From: Macrosoma leucophasiata
Taxonomy: Eukaryota > Arthropoda > Insecta > Lepidoptera > Hedylidae
DNA: 64,000 nucleotides
Reading direction: 5' to 3'
Assembly: GCA_036365455.1 (NCBI GenBank)
Contig: JAWQUS010000023.1
Location: forward strand, 9,610,001 to 9,674,000
Each line of letters begins with the position of its first letter. Positions within the stretch are counted from its first letter, which is position 1. Shown here in pieces: positions 52,927 to 64,000 of this stretch. The notes beneath the pieces were generated by a model. The model did not search any database. It had not been told where the DNA came from and saw only the letters and a program-made list of their open reading frames with translations. The translations under genes and the position numbers were made by a program.

Positions 52927-54603
52927 GCTTTGGAACATGACAACCCCATTAATGTAAGAGAATTCAGGCACGGCGGTCAAAATTACCAATCTACATGACA
53001 AGTGTGGATGTTTTTCGGCTGAAATGAATCTAGATCGTAATAGATACTAGGGAAACATAAAAAAAATTTTTTTTGAAAATTAAATTCATTTACTGTATAA
53101 AAAAAAAAATATTTACCAAACAAATTGAGTTTATGCCATTACTTGCCATCATACATTTAATCCAAAGAATAACACCCCGTAGTGAAATAGAAAAAAAAAC
53201 TAAGCCCTTGTGAAAAGTAAGCAAGAGAGTACAAATTATGCTAAATCGCGTTATCGAAATTACCATACTGCAATGCTGTCTTGCATAAAATTTACCAATC
53301 CGAACAATGGGACTATGGCCCATCAGGTACTATAATTTTTCCTGGTCGGAAGATTCCGTCTTCGTTCACCCCCTGCTCTACATGTCTCTACGTTAGAAAT
53401 AATAAACAAGAATAAAACAAAGACAAATTATTTAAAAATAAAAAATACAGTGAAGACTCAAATACTTCTTGTGTCCATGGCACCAAATTAAGAAAATTCT
53501 TTGTTTAAAAATACATACATTCAACGCTTCTGCGACCCGTACAAGGCCACATTAGACATTTTATAACTTCATCCATAATCAAGATGTTATGGAAGGTCAA
53601 TATTAAGAGCAATCACAGTGAAACCAGTTCTTAATGAATCGAAAGCGTTTTTGTAACCGGGAGCATTATACGCCCCCGTAAAAAAAACCCACTCATTATT
53701 GTTTAGCTCTACCGAATTTAGTTTAGTAGTTAAAAGCTTAAATTACGAGTGTTGTCAGTTATTCGAGTGTTTGAGACGGGTCGGGTCGATAAAAATTCTT
53801 TGCTTTCAATTCGAATCAAATTACTGGAATTCTTTGACACCCAGAATCAATAATGATTTTGTAATAATCTACAGTAAACACGCGAACTATATTATATAGA
53901 AAATCAAATTGTCGAGAAGAAGTTGTTTGGATTTTATCTCAGAATTCCCGTTATGAAAAATAACAACGCGGGATGAGTAGGTAGTAGTAGCATCCCGCGT
54001 TAAAACTACCGCCACTGCGATCTCCAATCAGCCTGCCAAGCGTAGCGATTATGGCTCACGCACAACACTGATGTGGGCTTCTTGAGGAAGGTTTTGTCCA
54101 GTAGTGGACGTTTTTCAGCTGGAGTATATTCCCGTGATATGAAGCAATATATTTTTATTATATATAGCAATATAATAGTCCCCATTTCTCCTTCCAATTT
54201 ACTGCTGACGTAACTTCAATGTCACCTTTTTGAGAGATTTACTACTGATAATAAGTAGTACTACCGATTAACCTTATCGAGCTGCCTTTAAATATTAGTA
54301 AGCTAATAAATAAAGTAAATATTAAGAAGACGTCAAGTTATCCACCGATATTTAATCCAAAAAAAACCTTTATTAACTTTAAACAATGTTTATTTGGATA
54401 TAATAATACATGTGGTATCGTTAGCGGCTAGATACAGAGTGATCCCTCTTATTATTAAATCCTAGTTCATGATTTTATACAATAAACTTATATTAAATTA
54501 CTTCCCATGTTATACGCTGCATCAGCCCGCTCAGCGTGTGATTCAACCTGTTAGCACTTATTTTGGGCTGATGAAGCGTATTTCGCTAGGGGGACTATCC
54601 TTA

Positions 54604-55035
54604 ACTCGCGCATGGCCCAGCGGCTGGTGTAGATCGTATACGATCTACTCGGTTAAGCACTACGGGCGCGGGCAGTATGATGGGTGAACGCTAGTGGCAA
54701 ATTAAATGCGCGCTTCCGTGCTTCGGAGGGCACGTTAAGCCATCGGTCCCGGTTGCTATCGATGGATAGCAGTCATTAAACCTTATCGGAGGCCTAATGG
54801 GCGGTTTGAAAACATCCGACAGCGGGTTGGCCACTAACTCACCGACCTTCACCAATCCGCATTGGAGCAGCGTGGTGGAGTAACCGGGACCAACGGCATA
54901 ACGTGCCCTCCGAAGCTCGGAAACGCGCATTTTAATTTACCACTAGCGGTCACCCATCATACATCCTACCGCGCCCGTATCGTTTAAACGAGTATATCGC
55001 TTCCGATCTACACCAGCAACGGAACCATGCGCGCT
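54604..55035. repeat. Large imperfect inverted repeat
   Basis: The left arm (GGGTGAACGCTAGTGGCAAA, CTTCGGAGGGCACGTTAAGC, CGGTCCCGGTTG) pairs with the right arm (CGGGACCAACGGCATAACGT, GCCCTCCGAAGC, CACTAGCGGTCACCC). Each arm is about 150 bp with about 130 bp between them. Outer ends share GCTGGTGTAGATCG / CGATCTACACCAGC. Either two head-to-head copies of a short element or one foldback transposon. Confidence 0.8.
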
Positions 55036-55069
55036 TGCCGTATTATTTAGATAACGCCTTTAGTGTTTA

Positions 55070-55690
55070 TTGGTGGTAGAGTTAGTGTAGGGACTCGAGA
55101 GCGTATGCACCACCACATTACCTAATCTGTCTGCTGCCAAATGGTAGTGTGCAGCACTATCGTGTTCCGTTTAGATGGTAGTGTATTGCCCAATAATAAC
55201 TACTCGTATTACAGAGACTTAACAACTAAGGTCTCAGAGGTGGCTATGCATCTGCATTTTTACATTTTCTGGTTTTTGTGTAGATGTCTATAGGCTACAG
55301 TCATCACTTAACATTCATATAAGCTGCACGCTTGTTTACCATCTTGGATACTTAAAAAAAGGAGTAGGTAATGAATGGCTCTGTAATTTTAGTCAATGAG
55401 GATTTTTTTATGTAATGGAAGTCGTGAACAAGCATGCAGTTCACATTGATGTTAAGTGATGGCTGCAGCCTATAGACACTTACACAAAGACCAAGGTAGA
55501 AATGCAGATGCGTTACTACTCCTGAGGCCTAAGGTGTTATGCCTCTGTGCCGGTAATTACAGGGCGGTACATTACCACCTGACCGGAACACGATAGTGCT
55601 GAACACTACCATTTAGCGGCAAGTATATTAGGTAATGCGGTGGTGCCTACGCCCGCGAACTCCGTCACTGGAGCTCTACCACCAGTAAAA
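55070..55690. repeat. Two family A repeats, plus (55070-55360) then minus (55405-55690)
   Basis: Tail-to-tail pair with only about 45 bases between A-rich tails. The minus copy is nearly intact (GAGCTCTACCACCAGTAAAA at its 5' end). Confidence 0.85.
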
Positions 55691-57559
55691 AAATATCAAC
55701 TCTTATTTTTTTTCTTTCTTTCTTTATTTATTTATTCGTTTATAGACTTACTAATTATGGTAATTGAAAATTGCAATATTCGAAATGCAATGTACCTTCA
55801 CATCTTAACAAGTGTGAAATTATTATACAGACAGACAAGTTAAATAAATGTAATCGGGTTACTATTTACGTATGACTAATAAAGTATTCAGGTGTAAATG
55901 ATGTAATGGTTACAGTCGCTTGAAAGGATGTTTGTGACGATAATATAGAGTAGGCTGTTTGGACTGACTCAGTTTTATACCTATGTTATTTGGGTACTTA
56001 GTCTGAAGGGATCAAAAAGAATGGACCGTGGTCCATTCGACCGTAATCAAAGAACGTCTACGTCCCAAAGGATTGGTCTTAAAATTATTTCAAAATAATT
56101 TAAAAGGACAGTCTCATACAAAGTCGTCATAAATAGTCGTATTTCACTATTAAATATATTGATATTTAATTTTTATTTCTTTTTTCTTTTGTTTCTCTAT
56201 GACAAGTCTGATCAATAACACTTCGTTTTTTATAATTTGTTGGTTTGTTTTCCCAAAATAAGTGAATGTTATTATTTTAATTTATTTTTTGTCTTATTTA
56301 AAGGACTAATGTTATTATTTCATTGTAATATTTTATATTTTGTTTATTTGTTTCCTAACAACATTGTTTAATCCCTTATCTTGACCTAAAACCCACCACC
56401 TGGCCGAAAACCCAAAAAAAAACCGTTTTACTAGCACTAAGCCACAGAGACATACTATTTCAAAATATAAATTTTAATATAGACTGGAATGACCTAAATA
56501 TGATGAAAATAACAAAATTATTGTCACGGTTAAAACTGATTAAAACTCAAGACTCAAAAGGCTTATCACACAAAAGATTTAGGAACATCTATTAGCTGGC
56601 ATTAATCTCAATTCATGTCTTAATACAGTAATTGACCATTATTGGCGTTGTTAACAACCATTCCTTGATCTATGACAAAAAGAAACAAGTGCGAACCGGA
56701 TTCACGTTCATAGTTCCGTACAATAGAGCGGTTTGTTTTGTTGCCTTAAATACCTCAGATTTCTTATAAGTTTTTAATTTACTAAAGGTAAAGTTCTATT
56801 TTACACCTTGCAATAAAAATAGGCTCATAAGTTTGCGAAACATCATTTTACTTTGCTTCGACGTCACACGTCAATGTTCGGGTTACTGATTTCACAAATT
56901 TTGTGAACCAAATTTCAACGCAATCAGCCCAGTAATTTAGAAGAAAATTAGCTGTGACAGAAGTACAAATGGACAGACAAACACACTTGATCTTATAAGG
57001 GTGCCGTTTTTCTTTTATAATATACGGAATCTTAAAAACAAGGCGAGCGTTCACCGAAAACAGAATATTCATTTAAGAATTCGTATGCAATCAGTTGTCT
57101 TCGTTTAAATTATAAGTTACTTTATTACTTTCAATTGTTTGTCGTTTATGGTACAAAGCTCACGAACATTGGCAAGGTCGGAACTTTTAGGGTATGCAAT
57201 GCATATGTTACTGTTAGTGCCTGAACTATGGTTTATCTTGAGACTAGCTGTTACCCGCGGTTCCGTCCGCGTGGTCGATTGAGAGAAACATATTGTAATA
57301 CCTACCACTACTACAAACTACCTACAAATCATTTTACATTAGATGGGCCTGCGAACATTTATCAACCATTTCTCTGCCAAATTTAAATGTTTACGCAGAA
57401 ATGAAGGAATTGCACACAAAGTTGCGAGAACTTAAAAACCTCTTTAATCGAGCCCTGTCGCAAAATCCGTTCTTAGCGTTCCGTATTAATCTATAGCCCT
57501 ACTGCCCTACTATATATTATATATAATATTATAAATGCGAAAGTAACTCTATTTGACTG

Positions 57560-57700
57560 TCTGTCTGTTACCTTTCCACGTCCAAACGACTGAACCGATT
57601 TTAATGAAATTTGGTACAGAGATAGAGCTGACTTTGAGAAAGAACATAGGCTCCATTTCGACATCCACGCGGGCGAAGCCGCGGACATCAGCTAGAATTT
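57560..57700 (-). repeat. Common lepidopteran repeat end
   Basis: Contains AACGACTGAACCGATTTTAA, TGAAATTTGGTACAGAGATA and CACGCGGGCGAAGCCGCGG, a phrase typical of an abundant repeat in Lepidoptera. Exact family and limits unclear. Confidence 0.6.
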
Positions 57701-57819
57701 TATATACTTAAATAAAAGCGAAAGGTCACTCATCACGAAATCTCAAAACAGACAAGTGCCAGGAGTTTTTTAAATTTTGCATGGAGGTAGTAGTATTATT
57801 ACATACTCTCTGATGGAGG

Positions 57820-58135
57820 TTCTTTTTAGGATGTAGGTGCTCACTAAGACATGATTGTATGAAATTCGATCCCTAAAGGTTTTTAGGGTTGAAAGTTTGC
57901 ATGAAATTGCATCACTACAAATGCTAGGAGTTACAATTTTTGCATAGGGATTTTTCAAGTACTTAAGTGCTACCGAAGACGGTATATTGTGAAATTCGAC
58001 CTTTGAGGATGTGTTTTTGGGGTTGATAGTATGTATGAAATAGATATGTACCTACAGCAGGGTTGGTTTAAAGGAGAATAACCACATTCGCAATCCTATA
58101 AATTAGAACCGTTTTAGTAGTAGAAATGTAGGTAA
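57820..58135. repeat. Repeat shared with 37080-37270
   Basis: GGGGTTGATAGTATGTATGA and the following AAACAGATACAGTAGGG-like block occur in both places. The unit appears 1.5 times here, at about 57840 and 57980. Confidence 0.65.
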
Positions 58136-58157
58136 CATTGTACCTTTGCGAATTTTA

Positions 58158-59245
58158 CTAGTGGTACAGCTCTAGTGACGAAGCTCGCGGGCGTGGACAC
58201 CGCCACATTGCCTCTGTCTGCCGCCAAATGGTAGTGTTCAGCACTATCGTGTTCCGGTTAGATGGTAATGTATGACCCCGTAATAACTATCACAGAGACA
58301 TAACAACTTAGGTCTCGGGGGTGGCAGCGCATCTGCATTTTGACCTCTGGTTCATGTGTCAACGTTAATAGGCTGAAGTCATCGCCGAGCTGCATGCTTA
58401 TTTGCCACAAAAAAAAAAGCCAGGGCGGGCCGCTAGTGTTTTATGTCTTAGTTCTTATAAACAATCTAGAGATTAACAATGATGCCCACTTCGCGTCTAG
58501 TAAGATAGCATATAAAACCTTAAATTGTACTGGAATACTTTTAAATTAATTATGTTTAAAAAATTAACAACATACATACGAAATGAGGACGAAATAAGAT
58601 GGGATAAAGCTGGCGGATAAATGGTTAACTTTCCATCGCAATACGTATGTAATTAAAGGGCTCAGGGATTGTTATTTAATTTATTACTCGCCAACGTTAA
58701 CTAGACCAGTCGTTGACTTTCCATTATCATACGCGATGAGGTTCGCTCGTCGGGTATTATAAATTTATTAGCGGATTCACTCCCCCGGCCTGTTCGCACT
58801 CTGATGTCGGTGTATGACAACGTGGAATCATTTTAATTGTAACAAATAATAACGTATTTACTGGTAGTACAGCTCCAGTGATGGAGCTCGCGGGCGGTAC
58901 CACCGTATTACCTGATCTATTTGCCACTAAATGGTAGTGTTCAGTTTTATCGTTACCGGTCAGGTGGTAATGTTCGGCCGTGTAATTTCCGGCACAGAGG
59001 TATAATACCTTAGACCTCAGAAGTGGCATGTGGCAACGTATCTGCATTGAATAATCTCAGATTTACTTATCGGTGTAAACTGTATGCTTGTTTTGGCAAA
59101 CATGCATACAGATTATATTGAACATAGGTCTCCGGGGTAACAACGCATCTGCATTCTGACCTGTGGTACCTATTGGTATAGATGTCTATAGGCTGTAGTC
59201 ATCACAACATCCAAGTCAACTGTACGTTTGTTTGCCACGTTCGTT
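58158..59245 (+). repeat. Three family A copies, all plus strand
   Basis: 58158-58418, 58858-59095 and 59125-59245 (3' part only). The last two may be one copy broken by an internal duplication around the GCATGCTTGTTTGCCAC phrase. Confidence 0.7.
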
Positions 59246-59611
59246 AGATTAAAAAATGTGGAATATTTAAGTATCTTTGAGGTTTAATTCCACAAATAAG
59301 CACTAAGTAACAAAATATAAGGCTTTCTAAATCTTTTTGCAGTTACCTTCCTCCTTTTGCTAGCATTTGCCTTGTAAACAGTTAAGTATATCACTATTGA
59401 ACATCAACGGTAAGACCTAGACAGTGTTTGCGCTTTGATTTTAATAATATTCACCAATCCGTTAAATTGTTGTAGAGAAACCGATCACTGGTTTGTATCT
59501 AGCTAATAAAAGCGATCGCGACATATCTGGAAAGTTTCAACAGTTGATATCTTTACGTCTATTAATTCCAATCGTCGAATACAATTCTAAAACGTATTTA
59601 TTACTATTATA

Positions 59612-59880
59612 TAAACTGCCTCAGTAGTTTTGTGGCAGCAGGCCACGACTGCTACGCTGGAATCCTGAGTTCGATTCCTGAGTTGGAGGCTATCAGATGT
59701 TTTATCTTTTATCTCTGGAGCTATTGGGATTGGGAGAAAAACTTTTGCTGAAAATTTGTTTCTGTTCGTTTTTCTTTCCTCACCTCGAAGTTTGCTAAAA
59801 TGCCTTGGATTTCAATACAATAACTACATGTTACATGCGCCAAATGTAACCTGTGAATTTTGGGTGTTACTATTTTTGTT
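59612..59880 (+). mobile_element. Family B SINE, diverged
   Basis: tRNA-like head TGCCTCAGTAGTTTTGTGGC, box-B-like GAGTTCGATTCC, body recognisable to TACATGCGCCAAATGTAACC. Confidence 0.75.
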
Positions 59881-61079
59881 ACGTTACATTAACTAACATA
59901 AAAAATCGAATTAGCGAATAGGAAAACAGATAAACAGATATAAATGGTTGCGAGAGTCTTAGAACACCTAGACTGACCAAAAAGATCGAATACTGTTCGA
60001 AGGTGGGATCAAGAGTTTATGGAGTTTACTTGCGTGTCGAAGAAGAAGAAGGTTGATGTTCCATGCGCAGCGTAGCCTGTTAGGGAAATAGCGTCATAGT
60101 TGTTTCTAAGGAGTTTCATAATATTTACATTTAGTCTAGTCTTGTGCGCTTTTGCCATATTTCTGAATCAGATAATTAAGAGAAAGATCCTTTAAATAAT
60201 AGTTGAAGGATTTGGGAACCTACTCAACAACACAAAGAAAACCTACTCGCTCGCTCTCAATTTTTCAATTTTCGACATAGGTACAAAAATGCTACATTAA
60301 TCAGACAATGGAATGCTAATCGCTTATGACGTGTGCATGAAATTTATGAAGAGCCACATTCAAGTCGGTTGAACAACTGAATCAGATAAGTAGGATTGTA
60401 AATTAGCTATTCAGGCGACTTAAACAAAAGATGGTAAAGTAGGTAGGTATACAGCGCCTGTACAAACACTGAGTGCACTGGGCTAGTCCACACGACAGTT
60501 ATTAATCATGAAACAAAATAATGATTCTATAGTTAGTAGTGTAATGGAACTTCATTCAGAAACAAATAAAATGTGTCAGAAGCCAGAACGTCCACAAAAT
60601 TAGGGTTATTCACTAACAAGACATGGGGAACTGGCCACGCATGCGACCAGAGTTTGAATAAAAAAAGCATTTGTTATTTCCTCAACTTGCCAGGCTAGAA
60701 TATTTACGAATGTCCAGAGAGTGAAAATAAAAAGAACTTTTTGTTTTCCGTAAACGTAGATTTAATTTTTTTATCACTACTCATTTACAATGAAAAGTGC
60801 ATACTTAAATTATTCGCCTTTTGAAGACTGTTCATATACGAGGGTAAGAACTCTGAGCATACGGAAAAGGCTCCAGTTTGTGAATAACCTAACATCGAGG
60901 CCTCTCGTTATTAAGTCCTAATATAAAGACCATTTGTTCTCAATTTTCCGACACCAATACAAAAATGCGACGTCGATCAGACAATGGAATGCCAATCGCT
61001 TATGACGTGAGCATGGAATTTATGAAGAGCCACATTCAGGTCGGTTGAACAACTGAATCAGATAAATAGGATAGGATTG

Positions 61080-61765
61080 TAAAGTTGAGCGCACACTTAT
61101 CCGAGCTATAGCGAACGAGACGAATGAGACAATAAACACGCCTGCATTCTCCGAAGAGTTAGATAGAAATATTTGCATGCATTCGATTTTTAACGAAAAT
61201 GGAAACATGTCGAGAGAGACATGGTGGTTTTACTGGTGGTAGAGCTCCAGTGACGGAGCTCGCGGGCGTAGGCACCACCGCATTACCTAATATACTTGCC
61301 GCTAAGTGGTAGTGTTCAGCACTATCGTGTTTCGGTCAGGTGGTAATGTACGGCCCTGTAATTTCCGGCACAGAGGCATAACACCTTACGCCTCAGGAGT
61401 GGTAACGCATCTGCATTTTGACCTTAGTCTTTCTGTGGGTGTCTATAGGCTGCAGTCATCACTTAACATCAATGTGAACTGCATGCTTGTTTACCAATTC
61501 CATAAAAAAAAAAAAAAAAAAAAAGACGATATTGCTCTAATTAAGCGTGCCTAAGGGGGGGGGGGTATCCCTTAGGCAGTTGAGTAATTGCACGCTTATC
61601 CTTAGCGGTCCTTAGCTAAGGGTGTTGCGGAGGAGTATGACCCATAGCGATCTGGGCGATTTGAAGTCAATGGAAATACATACGAGTAATACGCCTCTTT
61701 CGCGGATGCCTTGATCTCCATTTTATCGACGCGTTAGGCTCGACCAAGTGTACGTTCAACATAAA
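61080..61765. mobile_element. DNA-transposon-like insert with TAAA target duplication
   Basis: 61084-61761 starts GTTGAGCGCACACTT and ends AAGTGTACGTTCAACA, an imperfect terminal inverted repeat. TAAA at 61080-61083 and 61762-61765 flanks it, and the uninterrupted paralogue (near 60400) shows the empty site with one TAAA. A family A repeat (61231-61525) is nested inside. Confidence 0.8.
61231..61525 (+). repeat. Family A repeat, full length with long poly(A)
   Basis: Begins TACTGGTGGTAGAGCTCCAG and ends with an uninterrupted run of more than 20 A, suggesting a recent insertion. It lies inside the transposon-like insert 61084-61761. Confidence 0.88.
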
Positions 61766-63467
61766 TTAGCTATTCAGGCGACTAAGACAAAAGGTGGTAC
61801 AGTACGTAGCGCTTATACAAACACTGAGTGCACCAGGCAACTAGGTCGCCCAGCTTTTATCGTGAAACATAATAACACACATTGTAGATGCGCAAATAAT
61901 GTGACAATTAATATTAAATAACGTGCGTTTACGTAGCATTATAATTCATTATAACTTTACGTCTATATTACAACAAGGCGTAAACAGAGCTAGGTTTCCT
62001 CAGCCAAGATTTTCCAGTAATTGGCGAGTCCTACCAGTGCATCACGAGTTTTAAGAAAAGAATATCATTAATAAAACAGAATTAGAACCTGCGATCTCCT
62101 GCTACGACTAAGCCACCGAGGTGCTAAAACTAAAATATATACAAAAGTATTTGTGCCACAAGGTTGAACTGGAAAAACACTTTTTGTGTCAATCCCTAGT
62201 CTTAAATTTATTCAGATTACGCTCTTAGACGATGACAATAAAATCCAACATTTCGCAATCATAAAATATATTATGTAACATCATATATGTTTACCTCGAA
62301 GTGATAGGCTGAGGTAAATCCATGTATTTATGCATACCTATCTACATGCAAACACCCGAGATTCTGTAGTATAATAATAACTAGCAAATTATCGCTGGAA
62401 TATTTAGAAACCCCTACCTCGATCTCATGGGATATTAGGAAAATATATAAATAAAGTCATATCGATAATGTGATTATCGCTATCGCTATAATATCGCCTA
62501 TAAAGTAATAACGACAGTTAGATTATTGCTATTGTGCTCGTAAGCTGTACAAAAAGGAAATTCAAAGACGTTAACGAGCGTAATAGCGATTCAGTTTGGC
62601 GGTCGAGCCGCTGGTGAAGGTAGCGGGCCATCACTGGATAAGAGCGAAAAACTCTTCGTGCTTAGTGGCAATTTTTGGTGAAGTTTTTTGTCTAGCCGTA
62701 AACATCTTTCGGATTAATAAAATCCTTCGGAAAACACAGGTTATTTTTATAATTTTAACGTTTCAAAACTAGTCTTGACTTTTAAACTATCACACAATAT
62801 ACGGTATTTCATTGCTAAATATTTGCAATAGTTAACTATTTGAGTAAATGAAAAATGCGTGAGTGTTCAATTGAAAGTTTGCTGTGTGTACGTGATATCC
62901 GTTTGCGAAAATCAAACAGAATATAGTCGGCGCCAGCGCATAGCTTTACCTAATAAACAGACACTGACAATATACACTCGCGGACACATAAACTACATGA
63001 AATTCTTTGTACCTATTTATTTTGCTTGTTGAAGAATTGCAACGGTCAGCACGAGGCTGTACGCACCATCGCATTACCAATCTACCTGTCGCTAAAAGTG
63101 GTAAGTATTGTAAAGAAATATGTTATCTGGTACAGTACCTATCTGCTATATGCATGCATATATGTATATGCATTGAAATCTTTGATTTTTGGGTCTGACT
63201 GTGAATAGACATGTTCACCTACCGTCAATGTGAACTTCATGCATGATATTATAACATATTTTAAATAAAATATAATAAAAATAGGTAGGTAATGAATTTT
63301 TGACCGATTTATCCCGCAAAATTACAGAATTAAGGCTATTCGCACGCGCGCGCTCTGCGCCATTATTATCTGTATGCGGCGAAAACTTGACCTTCTTTAC
63401 TCCACTATGGTCGCGTGGCTTAAAAATTTGTAATAAGTCCACAGTTTATTAATTAACTGCCAGCCCA

Positions 63468-63610
63468 AGGCAATGCAATAAAATGTGAACGAAAAATTCA
63501 TCAGTCGGGTGTGGACTTCGGTAGCTCAGTTGGGAGAGTGACTGGACTAGTAATCCCAGTAGTCGCCAGTTCGAGTCCCGCCTGAAGTCAATTTTTTCTA
63601 TACATTTTGC
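63468..63610 (+). mobile_element. Family C tRNA-derived SINE, long form
   Basis: The 5' extension (AAGGCAATGCAATAAAATGT) precedes the tRNA-like part (ACTTCGGTAGCTCAGTTGGG, box B CAGTTCGAGTCC), then the T-rich tail. Same long form as 14707-14865. Confidence 0.78.
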
Positions 63611-63689
63611 TTCAAAATATTTCACTAGAATGACATGTGTTAATGTAAAAATTCTAGTAAAATAAAATACTTATATAGAACCCAACAAT

Positions 63690-63900
63690 AAATATTGAAG
63701 ATCGAGCCCATGAAAGAGACAATCCTGCAGTTTCGACTTCGTAGAGCGTTATCTCGGCTAAACACTGCCTACGTATGCACTGATAGGCCGGTATTGGTCA
63801 AAACTTAATCAAAATGGTCGTCAAATGTGACATAGTTAAGGAGCGAAAGAGATAACGCTCTACAGACCCGAAATAAGTCGAAGTCTCCATCCATAGGTCG
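63690..63900. mobile_element. Family G inverted-repeat MITE, second copy
   Basis: CTTCGTAGAGCGTTATCTCG on the left and GAGATAACGCTCTACAGACC on the right pair up. Related to 11845-12180. Confidence 0.72.
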
Positions 63901-63904
63901 ATGT

Positions 63905-64000
63905 TTTTTTTATGTAATGGAAGTGACAATCAAGGATGCACTTCACATTGATGTTAAGTGATGACTTCAGCGTATAGACATCCACACAAAGACCAAGGTC
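63905..64000 (-). repeat. Family A repeat running off the window
   Basis: TTTTTTTTATGTAATGGAAG through GTTAAGTGATGACTTCAGC to the window end. Confidence 0.75.

Larger units (their letters stand above)
60268..61850 (+). repeat. Tandem segmental duplication, second copy interrupted
   Basis: 60268-60475 (AATCGCTTATGACGTG, GAAGAGCCACATTCAAGTCG, ACAAACACTGAGTGCAC) recurs at 60937-61083 and continues at 61762-61850. The offset is about 669 bp. The second copy is split by a 678-bp element. Confidence 0.8.
43079..64000. other. Upstream intron or flank of ADAMTSL copy 2; mobile-element debris only
   Basis: Twenty-one kilobases in which I recognise no further exon of ADAMTSL copy 2 and no other host gene. 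Named repeats are listed separately. Stretches 45600-46690, 47000-47830, 48110-48530, 53000-53950, 55700-56840 and 62000-62930 hold AT-rich DNA with nothing I can identify. Confidence 0.5.

Overview
The window looks like a piece of a lepidopteran (moth or butterfly) nuclear genome. Genes are split into small exons with GT-AG introns, the background is AT-rich, and introns and intergenic DNA are packed with tRNA-derived SINEs, poly(A)-tailed short repeats, hairpin MITEs and broken RTE, CR1/Jockey and possibly R1-type LINEs of the kind common in Lepidoptera. There are no bacterial-type operons, rRNA genes, CRISPR arrays or intact tRNA genes.

Four real protein-coding genes can be built by hand, with splice phases that close exactly. 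(1) Plus strand, 1282-10675: the C-terminal part (9 exons, 539 residues visible) of an ADAMTS-like secreted matrix protein (ADAMTSL4/THSD4 type; the fly relative is probably nolo), with spacer, five thrombospondin type-1 repeats and a C-terminal PLAC domain. Its 5' exons lie off the window. (2) Minus strand, 43078-34160: a paralogue of the same gene (9 exons, 612 residues visible, again open at the 5' end), converging on the first. (3) Minus strand, 18351-13566, and (4) minus strand, 28793-20557: two tandem, complete three-exon genes for cytochrome b561 domain (CYB561D2-type) transmembrane reductases of 229 and 231 residues, lying between the ADAMTSL genes.

Layout: 1-1281 upstream intron; 1282-10.7 kb ADAMTSL copy 1; 10.7-13.5 kb 3' flank with MITEs and a SINE; 13.5-18.4 kb CYB561D copy B; 18.4-20.5 kb repeats; 20.5-28.8 kb CYB561D copy A, whose first intron carries a decayed LINE; 28.8-34.1 kb repeats; 34.1-43.1 kb ADAMTSL copy 2; 43.1-64 kb upstream intron or flank of copy 2, holding only mobile-element debris that I can recognise.

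The most unusual structures are: the tail-to-tail ADAMTSL pair enclosing a tandem CYB561D pair; an intron present in one ADAMTSL copy and precisely absent from the other; a pseudo-exon copy folded into a long hairpin inside an ADAMTSL intron; partial duplications of the same exon end in both paralogues; and several multi-level nested insertions with readable target-site duplications. I see no metabolic gene cluster or defence system. The ADAMTSL proteins should act outside the cell and the b561 proteins in membranes, and nothing in the sequence links them functionally.
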